This document shows, in pieces, positions 22,770-33,441 of a stretch of 64,000 nt of DNA. Both the position numbers and the translations under genes were made by a program. Position 1 is the first letter of the stretch, and the number at the start of each line of letters is the position of its first letter. This DNA comes from Plasmodium coatneyi (lineage: Eukaryota; Apicomplexa; Aconoidasida; Haemosporida; Plasmodiidae): the NCBI RefSeq assembly GCF_001680005.1, contig NC_033569.1:930001-994000 (forward strand), written 5' to 3'. The notes under the pieces were generated by a model that was given only the letters and a program-made list of their open reading frames with translations, made no database searches and was not told the DNA's origin.

Positions 22770-25700
22770 CTAACTTCCCTCTACGTGGTAAACCTTGGCT
22801 TGCGATTTGATGTAACTCCACACCCGATTGCCTTCGACGAAACTGCTCTGGGCCACGATGATCAGCTGGCTCCTGGCCCTGCTCAGCGCCACGTTTATTC
22901 TGTTCCTATTATTGCAGAACGCCTGGAAGTAGTCATCCCGTGAATCGGCTGGTTGATCGTGGTGGAATCTTCCAACCCTGTTTATTCCGGTTACCTCCCC
23001 CAGAACGCAGGAAAAAAGGATAATGTCTTTTTCGATCCCCTGGAAGGAGTCCACCGTGCTGACCTTCACATTTCGCAAACGCTCATAATAGCGTGATTCC
23101 TTCATTTTATTTTTTATATAAAACGCCTGATTCCTGAACAGGGAAATTATTCCTATCTGGTCTGGATCGATCGAGGACCCGATCATATTTTCACAGAGTG
23201 ACAGAATGACTTTCGCCTCTGCTCCGTTGGTAAAGGACGAGCGGAAGGTCACTTCCTGGGGTGCCTTTTTCAATAAGATGAAGTTAACGTGAGATCCGTA
23301 ACGCTTATACATGAGGGGGATCGTCTCTGTGCACTTTGCATTTTTTATTAGACCATTGTAGAAGAGGTGACTGCATATGGAGCTGATCTCGGGGTGACAC
23401 CTGAACTGCTCATTCATGAGGATGAGGTGGTTGATGCCTGCACGGGGTGGTGCTCTCCTCATGGGGTAATCTTCACCCTTCATACTTTGTGGAGCAGCGT
23501 TTTCCACAATCACATGGTTACCTTCATAGGTGTGGGTGTCCCCCCCATGGAGAGCGAACATGTTATCGTAGAGGTAACTCTTCAGGGCGGAGTATTCTGC
23601 CGCGTGCATGCTTCTCACTCGGTTCACGATGCGATCGATGATTCCGTCGTGCCCAAGTACTTCATCCTCCGTAACAGCAACACCTACAGTAGGTGCAGTA
23701 GGTGCAGTTTGGTCCGATACGATGTTAGTTCCCCCCAGGTGGTGCGCTATGAACAGCTCATTCTCGACCAAACGCGAAAACATGCTCCTCCTCAAATCGC
23801 TAGGGCTTTTTAGGACAACCCCCAACTGCTTCACATCCCCAATGAGGAGAAACTTCCTTATTTGAAATTTTAGAAAAAATTGAAACAGCGTCAGTTCATC
23901 TATCTGGGTGCACTCATCCACGATGAGGTAGTCAGTGCTTCCCCTTATGGAACTTAGCTTTTCATAAATTTGGAGGCTCTTACACGTGCCTGCTATGATT
24001 CTCTTATTCCTGAACTTGTTTCGGAAGACAAAACTATTTTTTTTCATCAACGCATCGACAAGCTTATCCATGTCTTTTATTTTGTGTAACTTTGTTTCGG
24101 CGGAGGGGGAGACGCTCCCACTGAAGGAAGGGGAACCGCTAATCGTGGGGGAATCACTAACGGTGGGATCACAGTTGTTCGGAGCTGAGTTGGTCGAACG
24201 CGCAAGACCCTGGATGTAGTTCCTCACCTCGAGGGCCTTCTTCTGGTCATTCGAATTTATGCTAATAAAATTTGTGATTAAGAAAAAATTGATTTCGAAA
24301 ATATTTCCAATTCTGGCGTAGTCGTGAAAGTCAAAATGGAACTTGAGCTTCAGGAGGATGTTGTCTACTGCAAGGTTGGTGTTACACATGAGAAGGATCT
24401 TCTTCTTCTTCTCATCACTGCATCTGCGGTGTTCTATTTGCGTGGGTGGGCTGTTCGTCTTGTCGGAACTTTTCTCCTCGCTTCCACCGCTGGGGCTGCT
24501 GAGGTGGCCGTTTCGCAGACTGATCTGTTGGTTTTTCTCCTTCCCTTTTGCGGCTTTCCCCCTCCTTGCGGCGCGCTCTTCCTGCGTTAGCACCTTGTCG
24601 AGGTATAGTATGGCTTTGCAGATGAGGGTGCTCTTGCCCGACCCGAATATACCATTCACGAGGATGCTGTTTCCTCGGTGGGTGGGGGTGTCACTTCCGT
24701 TCCGACTGGGTGACGGCATCTCTGCTTCACTTCGTTCGCCGGTCGAAGAGATGGTCTCCTCCGTTTCGCACGTCTTGTCCTTTTCCCACTTTTCCTTCTT
24801 CTCCCCCCCGCATCGGAACCAACCCAACATGCACTCGATGACCCACTTCTGCCTCTCGTTCAGTTGTTCGTCCTGCCTGATCCTGCTAAGAAGGTCATCC
24901 ATGTAGGTGATCCCCACGTTGTGCAGGTCGATGAATTCGTAAGAAGATCCCCACGCAGAGGTCCTAATACCAATCTGCCGGAGCAACATATCAAGGTGTA
25001 GTTGTGTATCTCCTTCGTGCACAAACGGAGAGGAGAATAATGCACTGACCTGAGGAACCATTTTTTCTTTTTCCAAATTTTGGTGAAAAAAAAAAAGGTG
25101 TTTTAAATTATCGAGGTGATTCCCTAAATTTACCAAGAACAGACAAGAAGGAAAAACCTTAACTTTGTAATCCTTGAGAAAGTAGAGGTACTCCCTGGAC
25201 TTTATAATTTCCTCGTCCTGGAAGGTCTCGTTCATGTAGGAAAAGGTGCTAACGTTTAGGGGGTATATCTCTAGGTAGTTTTGCCTGAAGTTGTTCCACT
25301 TGGAAACGAAAAGAAGTAACTCTTTGTCCTTCACCCAGGGGGTGGATGTGCCAGATGCGTAGGATTGGTATGATTCGGAGGGGATGTCTTTACCCATAAC
25401 GATTAGGTGATTCATGTGGACATACTTATTTATGTCGTCCTCCTTTGTCAGTTTGTTTTTTTTCTTTTTATTCACTAGTAGGACTTCTCTTTCGGTTCTT
25501 CGGATGAAAAATCTCTTCTCTCCGATATTTGTCTCTCCATCGAACCAATTTAAATTTCCGCTTTGCTGTTCATTCTCCCCAAACATAGTCCTCGATTCTT
25601 CCTCTGAGCTACATAGCACTTCTACGTTTTGAATGAACAAAGTGTAGTCATCCTCCCCCTGGTTGTACTTCCTCCTTTTGCTGCCTTCCTCATTTGACTG

Positions 25701-28163
25701 CTCAGCTTGGACGTCACGACTCTCACTAGGGAGAGCATCATCACTCCTCGAAGGAAGATATTGCCCCCTCATGTGGTCTACGTTGTGTAGCATTTTTCGG
25801 TGGCTGATGGGGTTACCACCCTTGAGGTAGTCCCCCCTCATCTCACATAACAAGGGCACCAAATAATCATGCAGACAGAGTAACTTACATAAGACTTGGT
25901 ACTGAATCTGAAAAAGAGTTGCATTCATAAAGGAGTAGATGTATTCTAATTTGTTTAGAAAAAAATTGGGGATACTTTGGAACTTCATCTTTTGTATTTT
26001 TTTTTTAAGGTCTTCCTTTTCCTTTAAAATGGTAATATAAATGGGTAGGAATAAGTTCTGTCTGCGAACTTGATCCACCTGCGATGCATCGAACCGGCTG
26101 TTCGTAGATGCAAAGTTTTTCAGACTCTTTATTTCGTACGGGTTCGGGTGGGCGCGTTCTATGGACTCCAACTTGGGTGCATCCTCCAAGCAGTTCACAT
26201 CGGGGATAATCTCAGCGATCACCTCAGGAATCACCTGAACGTGCTGCTCACTTTTTTTTGTGTCCCACTCCGCTTCAGATGTGGGCGCCTCCCCAGCTTC
26301 TTTCCCATTGGAGTTCGCCTCGGTGGAGCTCCCGCAGGGGCGCTTCTCATTATTTCTGTCCTTCAAGCAGAGTTGCTTTTCACCGTTTCTACCACCACAG
26401 TAGGGTTGCTTTTCACTGTTTCTGTCGTTCCAGCACAGTTTATTTTCACCGTTTGTGCAACTCCAACAGGGTTGCCTTTTCACGATACCCCCGTGACAAT
26501 TTCTGTCATGGCCGCTGTCCTCCCCACCCGGAGGCGGTAGTGCGGGGAACTCCCTCGGCACGCCCATACTGAGCAATTTAATACCCAGATTGAGTCTTAT
26601 GATATTTCGGTGTGGGTTCACACACGAAAAATTGTTCCGACTGACGACTCTGGCTATATTGGTAATCTCATCGTATGTGTTGACTTTCTGTCTGCGAGAG
26701 CAGCAGAGGTACGCGGCACTACGTCCACTTCGGTTTTTGTAAAGGGGAAACTCCATCTTATCCCATCGATGGCGTTCATTCTGATGATTATTTTTTTGGT
26801 GCTTATCACCCCGTTGGTCGTTTATGTGATGCTCCTCGGAAGATGCTTCCCCGGGGGAATCGCTCTCCCCGCTTCGGTCATCCCTCCGAAGTTTTTTCTT
26901 CCTACTTGGTGAAATATCCATGAGGCTAAGTTTCTCCTCAGGCAAGCAGGAAGGTAACTCCTCCCCTGTTGTTACGTATTTATTGAACAGACTTACTGCC
27001 TCTCCGTCGGGGTGATCGTTGGTTTGTCGCTTTGTAGGCGCCGCTAAGTTGACAGGAGAGTTATTATCCGAAGCCGGATCCACCTCCTCATTTGTCTCTT
27101 CGCAATCTACTTCCTCGTCTGCCTCTTCACAGGCGTTCGTATCTCCCTCCGAGTTGCCCTTCCTACGCAGCACCTGATGCAACTGTGCAGGTGTCCTCCC
27201 CCCATGCGTCAGTCCGACATTTTTGAACATGCCATTAATTCTTCCGTCATTCGTTTTAAGATTCTCCTGTTGATTCTTCGCAGGGTGGACGTAAAAATCA
27301 TTGTAGACGATGTAATTCCCGAACTGGATATACTCCTCCTGTTGTATACTTTCATCGGCACTGCGAATGTAGAGCCTTCCCTCTGAGTTATTATAGAGCT
27401 CTAACAGATCGTTCTTTTTTACCAGGAACCCATCATACCATTTGATGTTTTTTTTATTTTTGTTAAAGTTGCGTATGTTTGTGTAGGACACACTGATTCG
27501 TTCATCGTTGTCACTTTGGTGGGGTTTATTGCGTGGTGCGATTCTATGCACTGAGTTTTTTTTTTTTACCATATCTGGGAATTCTCCTTCTGATGAATCT
27601 TCCCCAGAGTGGTCGTCCTCTAAATATTGTGTCGCCTCGCCCTCCTCTACATGCGCTTTTTTCTTAATCCTCCTCGGCATTTCAAACTTCCTATTCACGC
27701 GGATATACCTATCTGTCTTCTGCACGTCGAACGTAGTAGGATCGTTTTGTATGTCAACTGAGGCTTCCTGAGACCCCATGAATTCCTTCGAACTGTTCAC
27801 CCCCGAGTGAGCTGTTATTTTTTTGCTCTTACTTGTGTGTACCGTTCCTTCATTTTGTGAGGTGCATAGAGTTCTCCTTTTTCTGCTGGTGTCAGTCTGA
27901 ATTACGTCCTCCGCATAATTCGTTACATCTACAAATTGGATCAAATGCTTGGGGAGTTCGATCTCCTCTTGCATGTTGTTGAAGGACGTTTCGCAACTGA
28001 GTGAGCTCTCTATGCATGTTCTACTTTGGTTCAGGAGGTTCATTTTGATGCCCCCGTAGCTGGCTATAACTTCGCAGTACCCCTCCTGCCATTTTTTGCT
28101 CTTCTGTATTTTCTGGTGCGTGTATAGGCACTCATAGGTCCGCTTGATGGTGTAGGGATTCAT
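22770..28163 (-). CDS. ZGRF1-like SF1B helicase with N-terminal DUF2439 domain
   Basis: Single exon, 1,797 residues from the ATG at 28163. Residues about 8-80 form a DUF2439 domain (YECLYTHQKIQKSKKWQEG...HLIQFVDV), as in animal ZGRF1 and yeast Mte1, which act on recombination intermediates and forks. A second DUF2439-like segment lies about 238-290 (KWYDGFLVKKNDLLELYNN...EYIQFGNYIVYND). The C-terminal third is a UPF1-like superfamily 1 helicase: LNERQKWVI, Walker A GIFGSGKST (about 1170), Walker B region LIVDECTQID (about 1410), GDVKQLG, NEQFRCHPEI (about 1580), VSTVDSFQGIEKDII (about 1700), NVALSRARSQLIIV (about 1750). All nucleotide-binding residues are present, so it should be an active DNA or RNA-DNA helicase. 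No GRF zinc finger is seen; a Cys repeat occupies part of the middle. The middle third is low-complexity Asp/Glu/Asn/Ser. Other UPF1/SEN1 relatives lack DUF2439. Confidence 0.82.
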   Translation of the reverse strand: MNPYTIKRTYECLYTHQKIQKSKKWQEGYCEVIASYGGIKMNLLNQSRTCIESSLSCETSFNNMQEEIELPKHLIQFVDVTNYAEDVIQTDTSRKRRTLCTSQNEGTVHTSKSKKITAHSGVNSSKEFMGSQEASVDIQNDPTTFDVQKTDRYIRVNRKFEMPRRIKKKAHVEEGEATQYLEDDHSGEDSSEGEFPDMVKKKNSVHRIAPRNKPHQSDNDERISVSYTNIRNFNKNKKNIKWYDGFLVKKNDLLELYNNSEGRLYIRSADESIQQEEYIQFGNYIVYNDFYVHPAKNQQENLKTNDGRINGMFKNVGLTHGGRTPAQLHQVLRRKGNSEGDTNACEEADEEVDCEETNEEVDPASDNNSPVNLAAPTKRQTNDHPDGEAVSLFNKYVTTGEELPSCLPEEKLSLMDISPSRKKKLRRDDRSGESDSPGEASSEEHHINDQRGDKHQKNNHQNERHRWDKMEFPLYKNRSGRSAAYLCCSRRQKVNTYDEITNIARVVSRNNFSCVNPHRNIIRLNLGIKLLSMGVPREFPALPPPGGEDSGHDRNCHGGIVKRQPCWSCTNGENKLCWNDRNSEKQPYCGGRNGEKQLCLKDRNNEKRPCGSSTEANSNGKEAGEAPTSEAEWDTKKSEQHVQVIPEVIAEIIPDVNCLEDAPKLESIERAHPNPYEIKSLKNFASTNSRFDASQVDQVRRQNLFLPIYITILKEKEDLKKKIQKMKFQSIPNFFLNKLEYIYSFMNATLFQIQYQVLCKLLCLHDYLVPLLCEMRGDYLKGGNPISHRKMLHNVDHMRGQYLPSRSDDALPSESRDVQAEQSNEEGSKRRKYNQGEDDYTLFIQNVEVLCSSEEESRTMFGENEQQSGNLNWFDGETNIGEKRFFIRRTEREVLLVNKKKKNKLTKEDDINKYVHMNHLIVMGKDIPSESYQSYASGTSTPWVKDKELLLFVSKWNNFRQNYLEIYPLNVSTFSYMNETFQDEEIIKSREYLYFLKDYKVKVFPSCLFLVNLGNHLDNLKHLFFFHQNLEKEKMVPQVSALFSSPFVHEGDTQLHLDMLLRQIGIRTSAWGSSYEFIDLHNVGITYMDDLLSRIRQDEQLNERQKWVIECMLGWFRCGGEKKEKWEKDKTCETEETISSTGERSEAEMPSPSRNGSDTPTHRGNSILVNGIFGSGKSTLICKAILYLDKVLTQEERAARRGKAAKGKEKNQQISLRNGHLSSPSGGSEEKSSDKTNSPPTQIEHRRCSDEKKKKILLMCNTNLAVDNILLKLKFHFDFHDYARIGNIFEINFFLITNFISINSNDQKKALEVRNYIQGLARSTNSAPNNCDPTVSDSPTISGSPSFSGSVSPSAETKLHKIKDMDKLVDALMKKNSFVFRNKFRNKRIIAGTCKSLQIYEKLSSIRGSTDYLIVDECTQIDELTLFQFFLKFQIRKFLLIGDVKQLGVVLKSPSDLRRSMFSRLVENELFIAHHLGGTNIVSDQTAPTAPTVGVAVTEDEVLGHDGIIDRIVNRVRSMHAAEYSALKSYLYDNMFALHGGDTHTYEGNHVIVENAAPQSMKGEDYPMRRAPPRAGINHLILMNEQFRCHPEISSICSHLFYNGLIKNAKCTETIPLMYKRYGSHVNFILLKKAPQEVTFRSSFTNGAEAKVILSLCENMIGSSIDPDQIGIISLFRNQAFYIKNKMKESRYYERLRNVKVSTVDSFQGIEKDIILFSCVLGEVTGINRVGRFHHDQPADSRDDYFQAFCNNRNRINVALSRARSQLIIVAQSSFVEGNRVWSYIKSQAKVYHVEGS
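26327..26490 (-). repeat. 33-bp repeat encoding an 11-residue cysteine repeat in the helicase
   Basis: About five 33-bp units encode 11-residue repeats: NGENKLCWNDR, NSEKQPYCGGR, NGEKQLCLKDR and NNEKRPCGSST, with a preceding degenerate unit (IVKRQPCWSCT). Each unit has the pattern N-x-E-K/N-x-x followed by a Cys at position 7 or 8. It lies about residues 560-610, between the second DUF2439-like segment and the helicase core. Confidence 0.75.
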
Positions 28164-28170
28164 CACGGCA

Positions 28171-28249
28171 TACCAACGAGGTGTGCCAACAAGGTCTACC
28201 AACGAGGTGTACCAATGAGGTATACCAACAAGGTGTAACCAATGAGGTG
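28171..28249. repeat. 13-bp tandem repeat, six units, just upstream of the helicase ATG
   Basis: Forward-strand units TACCAACGAGGTG, TGCCAACAAGGTC, TACCAACGAGGTG, TACCAATGAGGTA, TACCAACAAGGTG, and a 14-bp TAACCAATGAGGTG. In the sense of the helicase gene the array ends seven bases before its start codon, so it is probably in the 5' leader. A 13-bp period cannot preserve one reading frame, arguing against a coding role. Confidence 0.82.
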
Positions 28250-29438
28250 TTGTAGCGCGAAGTAATGTGTGGCTTTCCGTTGCGCCACCGCGCCCTGTCA
28301 GTACACACCGTTCAGGTGAAGCACGCAGGGCATGTTGTCACTTTTGCAGACGCAGAAGAGAAAGGGAAGTACCTTACGCGGAGGAGGAGGGAAGTTCTCT
28401 GTGGACCGTTCATTCGGTGAGCACTTCACCCTCCCCAATTGTAGCAAAGGGGAAAAAACGGGCTAGTATTACTAAACAAAAAGAACATGCACACATGTGT
28501 GTTACGCAAGAAATTGGGCATGGACCTGTTGGCGACTTCAATCCGTTCGGGGGATTACAAAGCAAGGGGGGGGGGGGGGGATTTTTGCTTGGATTACCCA
28601 ACTAGGTTCGCATCACTGGCGCGTGTATTCTCACGATGGGGTGGTCGTAAAGACGGTCGTGCCTCTGTTGCTTCACGTTGCTCACGCTGCTTCCATTTGC
28701 CTCCTATTTTTGTTTCCTCTTTTGCCGTTGCCCGCTACACATTTTTTCCCACTTCCGCACCGTCGCAACGTTCCGCGGGGTCCAAATTGCCATTTTTTTT
28801 TTTCAGTCGAATGGAGGAATCCCCCTTTTCATGTTTTTTTTTTTTTTTTTTTTTTTGCACTATTTTTTTGTATGCCCCAACTTGCGGTGCTAAGCCTATG
28901 TCACACAACATTGCCGCGTCATTTGGCCTGTTCTCTGCGGGGCTACCAATTGTATCCACTTAATCGTGTTCACCACGGTATGCCAAAACGGAAAGGAACA
29001 ACTGCTATTCATTCGAGTGCAGCAAAACGACAGTGATGTTTTTTTTTTTCCTCTTCTGGAATGGCCTCCCACAGGGAAACCTTCAGGAGTTATATCATCC
29101 CACCGGATTGACTCTTCTTATATGTCAGTCTGTAGCGTCTTTCATGTAGCACATTATTTATTCAAAAAAAATATGAACAAGTCAGGCGATAAAAATATAC
29201 ACACGTATGCGCCGTGGGAAAAAAAAAAGACAAGGTTTATGTAGGACAAAATGGGATTAAAGCATTTCTATGCAACGTATCACACGCGACAGTTGTAGGG
29301 GGGGCACAGGGGTGCATTCTTCCCTCTGGCGCGGAAAAGAAAACAAAAAAAAAAAAAAAAAAATGTTACAAATGGGTTGAGTTACGTGTGTGTCACATGG
29401 CCAGGCCTGTAAACAGAAGCGTCCACTTCAAGGTGTGT
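28250..29438. other. Intergenic, helicase 5' flank / TAF1 3' flank
   Basis: No gene is supported. It contains G15 (28566-28580), T23 (28834-28856) and A19 (29345-29363). Open frames here are Phe-rich or Pro/Gly-rich artefacts of these runs. Confidence 0.55.
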
Positions 29439-32400
29439 TCATTTCCCTTCCCCTGCAGGTGCGTCCTTCGAGTTCACCTCGTTGGAGTGCATGTTTAGGG
29501 ATGCCACACTGTTGTTCGCAACGGTTAAGCCGCCCCCGCTGGGTTGACTTGTTGCCCCGCCGATAGTCTGGCCTGATGCCGCCCCACCCATGTCGATGCT
29601 GAGGTTCTCCCACGTGTTATTCAAACTTTTGTTTTTGTAAAAATGCTCGATGAGGATATTATTGTAGTTCTGCAAGTTTTCATCGGACTTGACCTTGTTA
29701 ACGATGTCGAGAAGCATATTATCTACGATGACACAGAGGTAGGCACTGACCGACGTGGGGGTGTTATACAGTTTGCAGTTGCTTACGATGAGATTCACAT
29801 CGTCGAAAAAAAGATTTAAACTGTTGTACTTTCTTTTTTTGCACCGGAAAATTATTTTATTTATATACATGGGTTTTTTAATAATTGTGTAGTATAGGGG
29901 GGCGTAACTTTCGTTCACTTCGTTGAGGAAGGCTTTGTAGTTCATCACTTCTGCGATGCTAGACATGATGGCCATAAGAAGTTCGTTGAACCTTTCGATG
30001 ACTTCCTTTATATTGTTGTATGTGTTTCCTTTTTTCATTTTTTTTCTTGCGCTTTCTGTGCCATTTCTTTCACTCGATCCGGTGGTTGCCTTTTCAGCTG
30101 TTTTGGTCACGTGGTACGGTTCGTGTTTCCCGTGTTGGTCTTTCGATTTCCCTGTGAGGTCTCCCCTTTTGGCCCTCCTATCGCTTCCCTTTTCCAGTTC
30201 TTCTCTTCCCCTCTTCCTATTTTTACCCATCCGATGGGAATCTCCCTCTTCATCCTTCAACGAAAGGGTCAAGGAGCTGTTACTTCTTGCCAAGTGGTTC
30301 CGTAGTTGTCTTCGCTTGCGTGCTTCGTTGGTCCCCCTTGCATCCATATATTCCACCCCTGAATCATCCTCGGCCGCTTCTTCCTCCTCTGCGGCCTCGT
30401 CCCATTCGTCCGTTTCTCCCTCCACTTCTGCGGGGGTCTCCTCCCCTGTTTGGTCTTCCTCATTGGTGACATCGCTGGAATATCCCCTCCTAGCGTTTTG
30501 CACTTTCCCATTCGAAGAAGCAGCAGTGACGGTTCTACGTCTTCTCCTCTTTCCTCTTTTTTCCATAGCGACTTGGGCAGCTTGATCAGCCCCCATGGGG
30601 TACAACCTCCTACGTCTGGATGCTGCCATAGAGGCAGATGTATGCACCGCTTTATTCATCTTACTATTAACTGAATAATTTGTATTGACGTATTTTCTTC
30701 CCATGAGCTTCCCTGCGCTAGTGTTCACATCCATATAGAACTCTCCCCTTTTGCGTTTCTTCCTTTCTTCCTTTCTTCCTTTCTTCCTTTCGTTGGTAAG
30801 TTTGTCCCTCCTCTTTTTCTTCCTTTCCTGTTTGAGGTCATTTTTATTTGTCTGCTTCTTTGCAGAGTTCCACGTTTTTAGCTCTTCCCCAACGGTGGGT
30901 AAGATCCGAAGGACGTTTTTAAAAGTCGGGGCGGCATAAATGGAGGTTCCCATAAAATCTTCTCCTTCCCCTTCGAGGTCCTTTCCTCGCCTACGTCTCC
31001 TTTGTCTTCTTTTCTTCACTTTGTTGGAGAATATATTGTCCTTTCCAAGATGCTCATCCGCTTCATCGTCACCATGTTGTTGTGGGCCCCTATTCCCGGG
31101 TGCATTATCCCTCATCGTTGCTTCCTCCCCCATGGAATGTGCATTCATATATTTTCCATTCACGAGAGTAAAATATTTTCTGATAACAGATCTGAAGCTT
31201 CTCCACCGAAGGAAGGTGTTAATATTTTTTTCTCCATATATATATAACGTGTGAACTTTTTCCACTTTGGCTTTCTCATCCAGGAGAAAAATTTCCATGT
31301 CCTTCACGGGGTGGTTCAACATGCCTTGGTCTCTCTTGTCTGCACCTCTACCATGGTCGAATGGTTCTTTCGGCTTCCCCGCAGGAGGAAACGTCTGCAA
31401 GGGGTTACCCTCCCCGTTAGCGATGCCGTCACCAGGACCACCTTTGGATTGTTCGTACCTCTGAAATTGTGCATTGTCATGGTTACTAACTGCATCGATA
31501 TGATCACCCCTGGTTAGGTAAACCCTCGTCCATTTTAGACAGTGCACCATTCTATAATTATCCTTGTCATCCTCCTGGTTGTCTTTCTTCGTCTGTATTT
31601 CCCTTATTACTTCTAGATGCTTCTTTTCTTCCTCCTCTGATGATTCTTCATCGTTCGGTCCGCGGTCTTTCCGTTTGTGCTTACCTCCCATGTGTGCACT
31701 TTTATCCTTCTGTTTTATTTTTCCTATTGGGGTTACCTCCCCCAGACAGAGAGAACTTTCATCTGAACTGGAATCTGAGGAGCTATCCGTTGTGGCTGCC
31801 GATGAGGAGGACGAGAAGAAGAAGGAGGAGTCATACCCTTCGACGTCACTGGAAGGGGATTGAAAAAAGCTCCTCAATAATTTAATGCGGTTTTTTTCAA
31901 CTCGCTTTCTCTTACTATGCGTGTATAGTTCTGTGCAGTCTTCGTTTAAGTTGCTATTCTCCTCTTTGCGTAGCGAGTTGGAGACGCCTACGCCGGCGTT
32001 CCTGCCACTGCCATGAGGGGACCCACCGGGGTGATCGTTCCCTGTTACCCCCTTCCTCTCACTCATGTAAAGAACATTATTGTTCACCTTCAAATGAACC
32101 GGCACATGCAGATGCTTAAATTGTTCCATTATAATTTTTTTCACCATGCACGTGTAAATAATCTTATTCTGTGAGTTTACTCTCCCGTTTCGGATGCATG
32201 CCTTCAGTTTACTTATTTGATCAGTTCGACTCATTTTCCTCAGATCGACCATGTTAAATCCGATGGAAAGGAGCGTCTTTGCTATGTCTCTGGAGGTTAG
32301 GTGTGCCACTATTCTGGTGCTACACAACGCGTTAACACTTCTAGTGGGTTTTTTTTCCAATTCTTCGCTCGTTTTAGATGCTACACCACGCATCGATCTT

Positions 32401-33441
32401 TTTCTACGTGACATCTGATTCGTTTCTCCCCCATCGGGTGGGTTCGCCTTAGCAAAGTCAGATTTGTCGTCCTCTACAACTTCTGCCTCACCATCCGTAT
32501 TGTCCTCCACTTCTTCTTCGTACCTCCCTGCTGGATGTGCACCCTGTGACCCTCTAAACGTTCGCCCATTAAGTGCCTCCTCCCGACCTAAACTCAACCT
32601 CTTCTTCGTGTGGAAGTAACTGAAGTTGTATTTTCCCTTCCCGTGAAAGACATAACCTTTACTATTCCCCGCATACATACCAGCACCCTTCTTTTCAATC
32701 CGTTTGTCGTTCCTTTTTTCATCCGGTTTATCTCTTCTACCCATTTCCCTCTTGTGTATACTGCCGTTTCGTGAGTACAACTTGGTCTTCCCCCTCCAGT
32801 TGGAAGTGGCAGACTTGTCATTCCTCCTCGGTTCATGCATCTGTTGGGGTTGATTTTTCTCATTAGATTTTTCCCCAATTGGGGAGAGGGCCTCATTACA
32901 CACGACGTGATTAAACAGGTACGCTGCGTAGGAATAATTCTTCCTCGTTTTTTTTCTATTTGCCCCAGAGTCGGCTCTCTTATCGGTCGTTCCTTTTTCT
33001 GATTCCTGCTCATCGTTCTTGTTGTCCTCATTGGACGCTCTCCTTCTTCCTGCATTTGTGCGTCGTCTCCGCGTCCGTTTCTGCGGCTGTTTCTGGTCGT
33101 CTTCATCGTTTTCGTCATCGTTGTTGTTGTCTTCCTCACGATGTTTGCCTTCCACAGTGGAGTCCTCCGACTGATCCTCCCTTGCGCTGGACTGGATCTT
33201 TTTCTTTCCCACGGTTTGGTCTCTATATTGGTCTTCTTCACTAGAGACGTCTTCCCTGGTGGGTTCATCCGACGTGACTGTGTGATCCTCTACGGGTCTG
33301 TTCCTCCCTCTGACGTTTTCCTTTTCTACCGTTGCGCCTTTTCCGTCTTTGTGGTGTCCCTCCCACCAGTCCATCTCAGAAGGAGCATCCTCCTTAGTGG
33401 TGTTATCTGTATTTTTGCCCCTCCTTCTCTTCCTCTTTGTC
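29439..33441 (-). CDS. TAF1: TAF1 C-terminal part with bromodomain (frame-broken from N-terminal part)
   Basis: Frame open from just after the A22 run (33441) to the stop at 29439, about 1,330 residues. The first ATG in this frame is 33372-33374, but the frame reads on upstream without a stop (RRRGKNTDNTTKEDAPSEM), so I treat it as the continuation of the TAF1 frame before the run. LTSRDIAKTLLSIGFNMVDL and KMSRTDQISKL near 32200-32330 resemble the TAF1 segment after the DUF3591 core (LLxxG...LxRWxRI). A bromodomain lies near the end (about 29650-29990: FLNEVNESYAPLYYTIIKKPMY, VSNCKLYNTP), with the acetyl-lysine-binding Asn in LYNTP. The rest is highly charged. TAF1 is the largest TFIID subunit. 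If the frame break is real, this half could instead be a separate bromodomain gene starting at 33374. Confidence 0.72.

Noticed and set aside
29956..30585. Plus-strand open frame of 209 codons opposite the TAF1 C-terminal part
   Set aside because: Antisense of Lys/Glu/Arg-rich codons gives a Ser/Phe/Leu-rich artefact.
32594..33268. Minus-strand open frame of 224 codons overlapping TAF1
   Set aside because: It is the +1 shadow of the low-complexity Lys/Arg/Asp part of TAF1.
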